A DNA stretch of 64,000 bases. Origin: Dermacentor variabilis. Lineage: Eukaryota; Arthropoda; Arachnida; Ixodida; Ixodidae. Below are positions 34,762-44,953 of this stretch, one piece after another. Every line of letters starts with the position of its first letter. Position 1 is the first letter of the stretch. The DNA lies in NCBI RefSeq assembly GCF_050947875.1, contig NC_134576.1:53382255-53446254 (forward strand), in the 5' to 3' direction. The translations under genes were made by a program, and so were the position numbers. A model generated the notes under the pieces. It saw only the letters and a list, made by a program, of their open reading frames with translations. It had not been told where the DNA came from and searched no databases.

Positions 34762-37644
34762 AACGACAGTTCATCATCATCAGCCTGGTTATGCCCACTG
34801 CAGGGCAAAGGCCTCTCCCATACTTCTCCAACTACCCCGGTCATGTGCTAATTGTGGCCATGTTGTCCCTGAAAACTTCTTAATCTCATCCGCCCACCTA
34901 ACTTTCTGCCGCCCTCTGCTACGCTTCCCTTCCCTTGGAATCCAGTCCGTAACTCTTAATGACCATCGGTTATCTTCCCTCCTCATTACGTGTCTTGCCC
35001 ATGCCCATTTCTTTTTCTTGATTTCAACTAAGATATCATTAACTCCCGTTTGTTCTCTCACCCAATCTGCTCTTTTCTTGTCACTTAACGTTACACCTAC
35101 CATTCTTCTTTCCATAGCTCGTTCCGTCGTCCCCAATTTAAGTAGAACCCTTTTCGTAAGCCTCCAGGTTTCTGCCCCGTACGTGAGAACTGGTAAGACA
35201 CAGCTGTTATCAATTTTACTCTTGAGTGATAATGGCAACCTGCTGTTCATGATCTGAGAATGCCTGCCAAACGCACCCCAGCCCATTCTTATCCTTCTGA
35301 TTATTTCAGTCTCATGATCCGGATCAGCAGTCACTACCTGTCCTAAGTATATGTATACCCTTACTAGTTCCAGTGCCTCACTACCTATCGTAAACTGCTG
35401 TTCTCTTCCCAGACTGTTAAACATTACTTTAGTTTTCTGCAGATTAATTTTTAGACCCACCCTTCGGCTTTGCCTCCCCAGGTAGGTGAGCATGCATTGC
35501 AGTTTGTCCACTGAGTTACTAAGCAAGGCAATATCATCAGCGAATCCCAAGTTACTAAGGTATTCTCCATTAACTCTTATCCCCAATTCTTCCCAATCCA
35601 GGTCTCTGAATGCCTCCTGTAAACACGCTGTGAATAGCATTGGAGAGATATTATCTCCCTGTCTGACGCCTTTCTTTATTGTGATTTTGTTGCTTTCCTT
35701 ATGGAGGACTACGGTGGCTGTGGAGACGCTATTGATATCTTTCAGTATTTTTACATACGGCTCGTCTACACCCTGATTCCGCAATGCCTCCATGACTGCT
35801 GAGGTTTCGACTGAATCAAGAGCTTTCTCGTAATCAATGAAAGCTATATATAAGGGTTGGTTATATTCCGCTTATTTTTCTATCACCTGATTGATAATGT
35901 GAATATGGTCTATTGTTGAGTAGCCTTTACGGAATCCTGCCTGGTCCTTTGGTTGACAGAAGTCTAAGGTGTTCCTGATTCTATTTGCAATTACCTTAGT
36001 AAATACTTTGTAGGCAACGGACAGTAAGCTGATCGGTCTATAATTTTTCAAATCTTTGGCGTCCCCTTTCTTACGGATTGGGATTATATTAGTGTTTTCC
36101 CAAGATTCCGGTACGCTCGAAGTCATGAGGCATTGCGTATACAGGGTGGCCAGTTTCTCTCGAACAATCTGCTCACCATCCTTCAACAAATCTGCTGTTA
36201 CCTGATCCTCCCCAGCTGCCCTCCCCCTTTGCATAGCTCCCAAGGTTTTCTTTTCTTCTTCCGGTGTTACGTGTGGGATTTCGAATTCCTCTAAACTATT
36301 CTCTCTTCCATTATCTTCGTGGGTGCCACTGGTACTGTATAAATCTCTATAAACTCCTCAGCAACTTGAACTACCTCATCCATATTAGTAATGATATTCC
36401 CAACTTTGTCTCTTAACGCATACATCTGATTCTTGCCAATTCCTAGTTTCTTCTACATTGCTTTTAGGCTTCCTCCGTTCCTGAGAGCATGTTCAATTCT
36501 ATCCATATTATACTTTGTTAAGTCAGCTGTCTTACGCTTGTTGATTAACTTCGAAAGTTCTGGCAGTTCTATTCTAGCTGTAGGGTAAGAGGCTTTCATA
36601 GATTGGCGTTTCTTGATCAGATCTTTCGTGTCCTGCGATAGCTTACTGCTATCCTGTCTAACGGAGTTACCACCGACTTCTATTGCACACTCCCTAAAGA
36701 TGCCCACAAGATTGTCGTTCATTGCTTCAACACAATGTTCCTCTTCCTGAGTTAAAGCCGAATACCTGTTCTGTAGCTTGATCTGGAATTCCTCTATTTT
36801 CCCTCTTACCGCTAACTCATTCATCGGCTTCTTATGTAGAAGTTTCTTCCGTTCCCTCCTCAGGTCTAGGCTAATTCGAGTTCTTACCATCGCATGGTCA
36901 CTGCAGTGCACCTTGCTGAGCACGTCCACATGTCGTATGATGCCAGGGTTAGCGCAGAGTATGAAGTCTATTTCATTTCTAGTCTCGCCGTTCGGGCTCC
37001 TCCTCGTCCACTTTCGGCTATCCCGCTTGCGGAAGAAGGTATTCATTATCCGCATATTATTCTGTTCCGCAAACTATACTAATAGCTCTCCCCTGCTATT
37101 CCTAGTGCCTATGCCATATTCCCCCACTGCCTTGTCTCCAGCCTACTTTTTGCCTACCTTCGCATTGAAGTCGCCCATCAGTATAGTGTATTTTGTTTTG
37201 AGTTTACCCATCGCCGATTCCACGTCTTCATAGAAGCTTTCGACTTCCTGGTCATCATGACTGGGTGTAGGGGCGTAAACCTGCACGTCCTTCATTTTGT
37301 ACCTCTTAAGTTTCACAACAAGACCTGCCACCCTCTCGTTAATGCTATAGAATTCCTGTATGTTACCAGCTATATTCTTATTACTCAGGAATCCGACACC
37401 TAGTTCTCGTTTCTCCGGTAAGCCCTGGTAGCGCAGGACGTGCCCGCTTTTTAGTACTGTATATGCTTCTTTTGCCCTCCTAACTTCACTGAGCCCAATT
37501 ATATCCCATTTACTGCCCTCTAATTCCTCCAGTAGCACTGCTAGACTCGCCTCACTAGATAACGTTCTAGCGTTAAACGTTGCCAGGTTGATATTCCAAT
37601 GGCGGCCTGTGCGGAGCCAGGGATTCTTAGCACCCTCACCAGTT
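34762..37644 (-). mobile_element. RTE-clade LINE copy 2 (near full length)
   Basis: It lies 24 bp past the 3' LTR of element C. A probable 8-bp target duplication CAATTTTA stands at 34754-34761 and 37645-37652. On the minus strand it runs from an apurinic-type endonuclease through RT to a TCATCATCATCA-complement tail. It is longer than copy 1 and opposite to it, with the 3' ends of the two copies facing each other. Confidence 0.85.
34789..37625 (-). pseudogene. LINE copy 2 endonuclease-reverse transcriptase
   Basis: The N-terminal endonuclease (37143-37625) shows NINLATFNARTL, the catalytic-Glu region GLSEVRR, and ILMGDFNAKVG. The middle (36453-37055) has NEIDFILCANPG and a linker. RT (34789-36243) has SILLS..YK-type start, GFRKGYSTIDH, IDYEKAFDSVETS, and an intact FADD at 35533-35544. 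The C-terminal segment with SRGRQKVRWADEIK is typical of the RTE clade. Breaks: TAG near 37143, TAG near 37075, a frameshift between 36243 and 36453, and TAA at 35872-35874. It copies element RNA at nicked target DNA; this copy is inactive as is. Confidence 0.88.
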
Positions 37645-37652
37645 CAATTTTA

Positions 37653-38308
37653 TTTAATAAAATCACGGCGACGGCTACTCACTAGTTTAGCCTAATGACC
37701 ACCGAATTGAATGAATATGGTATAGAATATGTCTCGTTGCTGTAAAATTGTTGTCTTAAAGCACTGTTTCCCCAATTCTATCTTTCTAAATACATTTAGC
37801 TCACTGAAGATGTATTGACTGCATATATTCCGACAATACATTTCACACTTTCACGTGTGCCTGCTTATGTGCTAGACACCCCAGTGAATCTAGTAAGAAG
37901 CATGAGAGCCCGGCTGCATGTACTGCTTATACACAACGTGTTTCGGCGCTGGTATTACATTTCTGCATTTCTTCAGTCCTAACGGAAATTCCATCGCACG
38001 ACGGATAATGCTAAATTACCTAGAAATATTAGACACCATACATGATACGCGGCAGAGCTGATCAGAGTTCTTGGTTGTGCCCACATCTTTTCACCATATT
38101 TACCTGCCGCTGGCTCCTTCACTAGGACCGTTCAGACAAAGAATTTGCAGAAGGTTATCGCAGCGTTTGGAGTCGCGCATCTTCTATGACGTTCACTCAC
38201 TGACACAGACCTGCTGTGTACGCCAGTTACAAAAATCCCGATCACAGTAAAACACAACTTACAAAAAGCAGTACACCGAGATGACCACATATCTGAATAG
38301 TTTCTCAC
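37653..38308. other. Non-coding, possible intron
   Basis: No domain, RNA or repeat recognised. The right edge meets the donor of the candidate exon at 38309. Confidence 0.4.
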
Positions 38309-38438
38309 CTCTAATTCTCTGGAAGGCTACACTAACGACTGGGAACATTTTTGAGCACAATCCATCCGCCAGGTCTCCCACGGGGTCACTGCCGTCAATG
38401 ATGAAGCACAGCACCTCCACTGCGAATGCAATTGATAG
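38309..38438 (-). CDS. Candidate internal exon of a host gene
   Basis: A 130-nt open segment ends at a strong donor, AGAG|GTGAG (below 38309), and begins after a CAG acceptor (alternative AG five bases upstream). It encodes LSIAFAVEVLCFIIDGSDPV, then GDLADGLCSKMFPVVSVAFQ and RIR. Hydrophobic-strand and loop patterns suit an alpha/beta ligand-binding fold. It leaves one base (G) in phase, and the exon at 25355-25542 begins with two bases, so joining them preserves the frame. I do not recognise the gene. An amino-terminal domain of an ionotropic or metabotropic glutamate-type receptor is a hypothesis only. Confidence 0.4.
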
Positions 38439-40003
38439 CTGTCCTTTTTTACGATTTCAAGACAGAACAGAAGGACCAATGTCATTTGTGCGCTTACAAC
38501 AAACGTACACAGGACTAAATAGTTATATCGACTGCGCTTTCTGCTAAGGCATGCGGCAGGAGTCACTGTTGTTTAGGGTGATCTTATTGTTCAGATGTCT
38601 ACTTAGTGGTTTCAGATATATTCGCCGTCAGGGGCAAATGCAGTAAAAAAGGGCCATCTCATTGCGCCCAGTGTTCACAAGCTAGCTGTACCACTGAAAG
38701 ATGCAGGGGCCTTTCTAAATTACCTGCTTGCAATAATCCCAAACGATGTCAACATCAAGAATGTCAGCTTTTATTAACTAATATTTGTTATATTTCATTT
38801 CCAATGATGTCACGCTGCCCTATTGCAGCGTAACACTGGGCGGTACCTTTTTTTATACTTACACTACAAATGTTGCTATTACGGCTCACGGCACATTTCG
38901 TTTATTTTCTAACGCGCGTAAGCTCAGGACGTTGGAAGAGCTGTGTATTTTTGCTGGTTTTGATGTAGTCCACACCAAGCAGAGGTTGTCAAAGCTGCAA
39001 ACGCCAGCTCGTGTTCACCAACCAACTGCGCAGGCGCAGTTGTAGCGATGGAGCAGTAGCGATTTCCTTTTTGTTCGTTCGTGGCGTCAACTTCTGGAGT
39101 GGCGGCCGCGATTGCTCCATAGTGCACCCGATATGTGACCAGTCTGCACTCTGATGGACTGCTGACGGAGCCTCGGTAATTTCGACAGCTTATAGGGCAG
39201 CTTTCTGTTAAACATTTCCGTAGTGTTTCAAGGACATGCGCGCGCCGATATTCATAAAGAAGAATTCAAACACAATAAATCGGGTGCTGCATACAGCGTC
39301 CTGGTAGTTTTTCGTTAGAACAAGCTGTTTCTTGGCATGTAAGTGCTTGTGCAAAGAGGATCTCCAGAACTACTTTTCACATGAACGCCTGCGCTAGTCA
39401 TCATTGTTGAAGCGAATATCTTTCTTTGGCTCTTTCGGCCGTATCTTGTTAGGTACGACGTTAACGGGATTTGGGCTACTGAAGGGGTTCGAAGGGTCGA
39501 AAATGAGCGGAGGGAAAAGGCGCGTGCTTTCAGACAATGGAGCTGTGAAAAGGGTTGGAATTAGACGATGGAATTGGGCGATAAGGTGAGAGGCATCACA
39601 CATCAGCTCTTGCGCAACGAACTGGCGAGATCGAAGAGGCGCGGGCAGAACGGGGGATGGCGATGTCGCTTATAGCTCGCTCGTCGCGGAAGACGACATA
39701 AACGGTGCGTGGTCTCGGGCCACGCCAGGTATACAGAAGAGACGAGTGGAAGGAGGGTCGGGGAAGCTAATTGCCGAGAGGGGTCGGAGGGAGGTGAGGA
39801 TGTCGCGTGTTCGTTCACGCGTTCGTTCGCGCGCTCGCTCGTTGGTCGCAGGAAGGCCGCTAAAAGGCACGTACTCTGGGGAAACAGAATGGAGAGAAGG
39901 GACCTGAATGGGAGAATGGGCACTTTCGCCCACTGCTTGTTTGATCTTCCAATCGTTCTGGCTTATCGCTTGCACTCACAATCATCGTCGATGTTTTCTG
40001 CGT
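38439..40003. other. Intergenic or intronic; palindromic TGCGCAGGCGCA site
   Basis: No gene recognised. At 39023-39042 a perfect palindrome, caactgcgcaggcgcagttg, contains TGCGCAGGCGCA, close to the NRF-1 consensus TGCGCATGCGCA. A GC-richer block at 39560-39900 includes cgttcgttcgcgcgctcgct-type repeats (first 20 of a longer run). Promoter activity is possible but unsupported. Confidence 0.35.
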
Positions 40004-40183
40004 CATTTTAACGCGATTGCGTTAAGCAGCTCGTGTCGCAGAAAATGCGGTGTCGGTGACTGACGTAGTTTCGATTTTTCAAACCATGCATACCCTGGCA
40101 CTCCTTGTGACGCAAGGGAAATACTGAACTGATTGAATTTAAGAATCTAGACTACGTGGAAAAACCGTAAACAATGACTTACA
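40004..40183 (+). repeat. Dispersed repeat copy 2
   Basis: Colinear with 11838-11988 plus 12904-12990 (aacgcgattgcgttaag..., gtgacgcaagggaaatactg). It breaks off where the TACACTGTAAAA repeat begins. Confidence 0.6.
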
Positions 40184-40455
40184 CTGTAAAAAAATTCACT
40201 TTACGGTAAAAGTTGCAGGTAAAACGTTGTCGGACACTTTTCCGTAAATGAAAAACGGTGTGTCCGTAGAACGAACAGGCCGTAAAAATTTCCGCTATAT
40301 GGAAAATGGTGAACTCTGCAGTTGTGATCACAGAATTGACCGTATTTTGCAAATAAGAAAAAACGGTGAGTTCTGTAAAAGGCAAATGCTGCAAATTGAG
40401 CCCCGTACTTGTGATTACAGTACATGACCGTACATTGGTAATGAAGAAACGGGGC
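40184..40455 (+). repeat. MITE-like repeat with TACACTGTAAAA terminus
   Basis: Starts tacactgtaaaaaaattcac and contains several internal units of the form ccgta...acggtg (about 40243, 40280, 40337, 40428). An inverted end of the same family (attttacagtgta) is at 61692-61704. The right end was not found, so this copy may be truncated. Confidence 0.5.
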
Positions 40456-41097
40456 CTTGAAAAGTGAACAAACCATGGTAAGGAAAGGTATGGAAATATA
40501 AGACAAAAATAACGAAAAGAAAAATGGAATCAATTCTTTTTATTCTTGTGTCCATGTTTTCCATGCTTGCATTGCCATACCACTAATCAATATCAACTTG
40601 CCCAACTTTATGTTGCTTCGTATTGACAGGTGCAAATGCGGCTTGCAAAATTTCTATACTTTATAAGTGGTAATGCTCGTGTTCTCCAGCCAAATTGTTT
40701 CGTGAAATGGAATTAGTTATTTTGTGCAATTAACCACCCAAGTCGTGCATTACAACGTGGATAACTTGAGACAACATTGAAGATATAGCTTGAAACGGGG
40801 CAGAAATCGTAGCACACAAGACATACACCTCACAGAACGTGCTGTGTTTGCATGTTTCCTCCTAGTGTCATTGTTTTCTACACCGCTCATTCTTCGTGTC
40901 AGTGTTGTGTTGCACTTGGGTTCTACACGTGACATGTACGCAGCATACATACATATTTCTGTTCGAGAAACAACAAGCCGCTTGAATCTGAACAAACCTG
41001 TGTTTATTCTCGTTTACTGGAAAAAAAAACTTGCACGACTAGACACTAGAACAGGGTGTGAGACCGGGCTAGTTGCTATTCCATGCTGAAGTGACTA
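40456..41097. other. Intergenic, nothing recognised
   Basis: A/T-rich sequence without domain-bearing frames or repeat ends that I can identify. Confidence 0.45.
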
Positions 41098-41212
41098 GTG
41101 CAAGAGTGGACTCAGGACACTAAAAAGGTGACTGGAACAGGTGCACACTTCCAACTAGTGTTTATAACGAAAAGGCATGTATATATACTCTTATGAACTT
41201 GAGCATAATCAG

Positions 41213-41640
41213 TTACAAGAGCGCACCAAGGCCGTCTCCCATACACAGACCCCAGGTATGCAAATTTTTTAACGTCAATGCTAGGGATAGTTTGCTAACG
41301 CAGTTGCCTTCTACGATATCTGCCCCCTGATTGACGGGCCTAGTGCTTTCTTGTGCGTTGCTTGCTGTTATTTGTTTTTTCAGAGTGGAAGACATTTGCA
41401 TTGGGAGTAATGGATTCCAAGGAAACCCTCTCTCCCTTTTTGCACTTTCATATTATGTTCCTGTAGTCTCATGTTTAGGCACCTTCCCGTTTTTCCCACG
41501 TAACGCTGCCCACAGGAAAGAGGTATGCTAGACACTACTCCACCTGAGGATTCGACGAAACTTTTTCTGTGAGCAATGTTACATGAAATTGATTGTCTGC
41601 TGACAGGGCTGGCTTTGGTGCATAACAAATAAGTTGTGGG
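41213..41640 (-). pseudogene. GIY-YIG fragment, left arm of pair 1
   Basis: On the minus strand CNIAHRKSFVESSGG precedes the GIY-YIG core SIPLSCGQRYVGKTGRCLN, then MRLQEHNMKVQKGREGFLG and a CKCL stretch. The frame closes at a stop near 41380, and later similarity is frame-broken. The upstream RT domain is absent. Confidence 0.65.
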
Positions 41641-41788
41641 GTGCGGTAAAAACTACCGAAACTCCCGCCCTATGGCTTCGTTTCTTCAGTTTATGCAAGA
41701 TAGCGTGAATGTATGAGATGACTGCTAGATTCCTGCGAATAGTATCACATAGGTGTAACTAAAGAAAATACGCCAAAGGACTGGAGTC

Positions 41789-42260
41789 TTGGTCGTCTTT
41801 TCCGACCCTCGCAAGCTATTTAAGTTATGCGCCAAAACCAGCCCTGTCTGCAGACAATCAAAATCATGCAACATTGTGCACACAAAGGGTTTCGTCAAAT
41901 GCTCAAGAGGAATAGTGTATAGCATACCTCTTTCCTGCGGGCAGCGTTACGTGGGACAAACGGGAAGTTACCTAAACTTGAGACTACAGGAACATAATCA
42001 GAAAGTACAGAAAGAGAGAGAGGGTTTCCTTGGAATCCATTGCTCCCAATGCAAATGTCATCGACTGTTTGAAACAAACAGAAATAATAGCAAGCAACGT
42101 GAAAGGAAACACTAGACTCGTCATTGAGGCAGCGGCTATTGCAGAATGCAACTGCGTTAGCAAGCTATCGCTATTGCATTGACTGCTAAAGAATTTGCAT
42201 ATCTGGGACCTGTAGGCGGGAAGCTGCCTTAGGCCTTGGTGCGCTTGTTTATTTGTGATG
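41789..42260 (+). pseudogene. GIY-YIG fragment, right arm of pair 1
   Basis: Encodes VVFSDPRKLFKLCAKTSPVC (the Penelope linker before the nuclease), then YSIPLSCGQRYVGQTGSYLN, RLQEHNQKVQ and HCSQCKCH, with stop at 42113-42115. Downstream nucleotide similarity to the left arm continues to about 42260 and beyond. It is the better preserved arm, still without RT. Confidence 0.7.
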
Positions 42261-42405
42261 ACCATGTTGACTTGCACGATTGTAACTGATTATCATCAAG
42301 TGCACAAGAGTACATATGCATACCTTTTTGTAATGGACACCAGTTGGAAGTCTGCATCTGTCCTACTCGCCTTTTTAGTGTCCCGTGTCCACTCTTGCGC
42401 TAGTC

Positions 42406-43160
42406 ATTTCTGCATAGACAATAGAAATTGGCTGAGGATTGGTTGAAAATTGGAATGACTGGCTCCTTGCAGATGTGTTTGGCTTTTCCTGAAAAGAAAG
42501 AAACACCAATCAATTAAGGCTTTTCAATTATTACCACCATCACTATTGTCACTCAGATAAACAATAACTGATTTCTAATTCACAACTGTCACTACAAGTG
42601 CTCTTCTTAAAATAAATGGTTCAGACTCAGCCATGTTGGTATATATTCATTCGTAGCATTACAGCATAAAAAGCTTCAGATGAAAAGGACCCAACTCAAT
42701 TGATAGTTTGTTGGATCAGGCAAAGGTGTCACGTGCACATTTTGACATTCGGAGATTACATTTCCCACATTTAGGTAGAGCTGCCATGGCCATATACTGC
42801 AGACCATAGCTTTCAACTTTCACTGCTCCAATAAACAACCTTGAAGATTTTAATATTTCCTAGAACGATGAAGCACTCTTGAAACAAGCTTAACCCATGC
42901 ATGTTGTTTACTTCCCACTCAGAACAAGCAAGCCAAAGATACTGTCCAGCTGACAGGCTGGTCGAATAGCAACAATACAAAGAAACCATGCTTGCACCAC
43001 AACTGTGTCACAACAGCTGTCAGCCCCTCTCCGCTATGGTTTGTTGTGTCAAGGAAGAAGTATCAATGTTTAATATTCTTTTTACTCAAGCAGTGAAATT
43101 AAAGCTACGGTCGTGAATGCATCAACATACCCTTCCGATCTTCTTAAGAAGTTATAATAT
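42406..43160. other. Intergenic, nothing recognised
   Basis: No gene or repeat recognised. It ends at the ATAT flank (43157-43160) of element D. Confidence 0.45.
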
Positions 43161-43579
43161 TGACACGTGTATACTTATCTTTATCGGGCGACCACGCTTC
43201 GCCGCCTAACAAATGTAATCGCACAGCGCGGGACGCGCCCGCATGTATCCGAAGTTTCTGGAAAGTTATCGATGCGTCTACCCGGCTGTCTATTGTCGCC
43301 GAACGTTGTGTTATCTGATTTCATCGCGTGACGCGAATGGTGTAGAACATTGTGGAAGGCACGCGGGTCCGAACGATTAGTCTGGAACATTCGACGACTG
43401 CTGTATAAAAGCCGACGCGCTTGACCCGCTGATCAGATTTTCGACAATCGCCGACCGTGTTCGCCGCTATCGTTCTGCTATAAGTGTAGCCTGTTGTTGT
43501 GGGCACAGGTTCGCCCAATAAAAACTAGTTTTGTATTCCACCGTATTGCTGCTTTCTTCACCGTCACTACCACGTGACA
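43161..43579 (+). repeat. 5' LTR of element D
   Basis: TG..CA ends (tgacacgtg...cacgtgaca). A TATA box (TATAAAA, 43404-43410) and AATAAA (43517-43522) are intact, so U3, R and U5 can be placed roughly. Confidence 0.93.
43404..43410 (+). promoter_or_regulatory. LTR TATA box
   Basis: TATAAAA, about 110 bp upstream of the AATAAA signal at 43517. The same box is at 48964-48970 in the 3' LTR. Confidence 0.65.
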
Positions 43580-43581
43580 TC

Positions 43582-43593
43582 TGGTGGAGGTGC
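43582..43593 (+). promoter_or_regulatory. Primer-binding site of element D
   Basis: TGGTGGAGGTGC, two bases after the LTR; identical to element B. Confidence 0.7.
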
Positions 43594-43603
43594 TTGTGCG
43601 TTC

Positions 43604-44953
43604 ATGTACCGAACGCCCCCGCAAAGCCGCGACCCAAGCCCGAAGCCCGAGGACAGAACCAACGTTGCCCAAGACCAGCGTGCTAGCCGCAGACTGCAAG
43701 GACTGCCCCCAGAGCACGGACTTCTACCTGAGACGACAAAGAAGATCGTGGTCAAGACAACCCCAATGGCTGCCCCAGCGTCCCCTGTTATCCTACAGCA
43801 ACCTCGGGACCCACCATCCTTCCATGGAGCAGCGACTGAAGACACGGAATCATGGCTGGAGACCTACGAACGAATCGCAACATTCAACAACTGGGACTCC
43901 GACGAGAAGCTGCGGCATGTCTACTTCGCCTTAGAAGACACCGCCAGAAATTGGTTTGAGAACAGGGAATCGACCTTGACAACGTGGGACCTGTTCAGTA
44001 GCGGCTTCCTACGCACCTTTACAAGCGTCGTGCGCGAGGAAAGGGCTGAAGCTATGCTGGACGCCCGAGTGCAGCTACCAAACGGGAACGTTGCCATTTT
44101 TACGGAAGAAATGAGCCGTTTGTTCCGCCACGCCGACCCGGATATGGCCGAGGAGAAGAAAGTCCGCCTACTCATGCGTGGTGTAAAGGAGGAACTTTTC
44201 GCCGGGATGGTAAGAAGCCCACCGAAGACCGTCGAAGAGTTTCTTCGTGAGGCGACGAACATCGAGAAGACATTCGAAATGCAGAACCGGCAATTCAACC
44301 GCCGTACAAGCTCTACCCACAACGCAGGAATTCAATCATTGGCCACGGACGATCTGCGCGAGACTATCAGGGCCATTCTGCGCGAAGAACTGCGCATGGT
44401 CTTGCCTTCGTCGCAGTCTCAAGTGGCCTCCATCGCCGACATCGTAAAAGAAGAGGTGCACCGATCGCTTGGAGTTCCTGAGGTGCAACCAGAACCGCCG
44501 CAGCCTCAGCCGCAAGCGATGAGCTACGCTGCCGTCGCCCGCCGTCAAGGTCCCCTTCCACGACCGCGCCAGGGCCCCGTAACGCCGCAATTCCGTCGAC
44601 CACCACCACCGCCGCCAGCACGCACACCCGTCGCCCAGTGCAGCTACCCGAGGAAGACAGACGTTTGGCGCGCTCCTGACCACCGCCCGCTCTGCTACCA
44701 CTGCGGAGAAGCAGGTCACGTCTACTGACGATGCCCATACCGAGAGATGGGACTGCGAGGTTTCGCCGTCAACGCGCCGCGTCCACAGCTTGGAGAGCGC
44801 CCACGTGACATCGCCGACTACCTCGCCGCTACTCAATGGAGCTCTCGACGACCGTCGCGTTCGCCATCACCAGGCCGCTACCTGTCGCCTCAGCGCCGAC
44901 CGTACACTGGCCCAGCCCGGGGCCGGTCAGCGAGCCCATATCCGGAAAACTAA
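43604..44953 (+). pseudogene. Element D gag (one stop inside zinc knuckle)
   Basis: The frame from ATG 43604 (MYRTPPQSRDPSPKPE) to TAA 44951-44953 has about 449 codons. Capsid-like sequence includes DPPSFHGAATEDTESWLETY, then YFALEDTARNWFENRESTL. A zinc knuckle starts CYHCGEAGHVY, but TGA at 44726-44728 falls inside it, two codons before the final Cys; in element B the corresponding position is Arg. The tail is Arg/Ser/Pro-rich and ends YPEN. The start is the first ATG after the PBS. One base change separates this from an open frame. Confidence 0.9.
44944..44953 (+). promoter_or_regulatory. Candidate -1 frameshift site at gag end (element D)
   Basis: GGAAAACTAA: gag GAA-AAC-TAA; the -1 frame GGA-AAA-CTA (GKLKAATDGG) continues open toward protease, apart from TGA at 45070-45072. 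Confidence 0.5.

Larger units (their letters stand above)
41098..42405. mobile_element. Head-to-head pair of Penelope-like element fragments (pair 1)
   Basis: The left arm 41098-41660 is the reverse complement of the right arm (about 41800-42405) at high similarity, separated by roughly 130 bp. Outer ends carry gcaagagtggactcaggaca (left) and its mirrored equivalent (right). Each arm encodes a GIY-YIG endonuclease segment reading outward from the centre. Penelope-like elements combine RT with a C-terminal GIY-YIG nuclease and often insert as partial or inverted copies. Confidence 0.7.
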
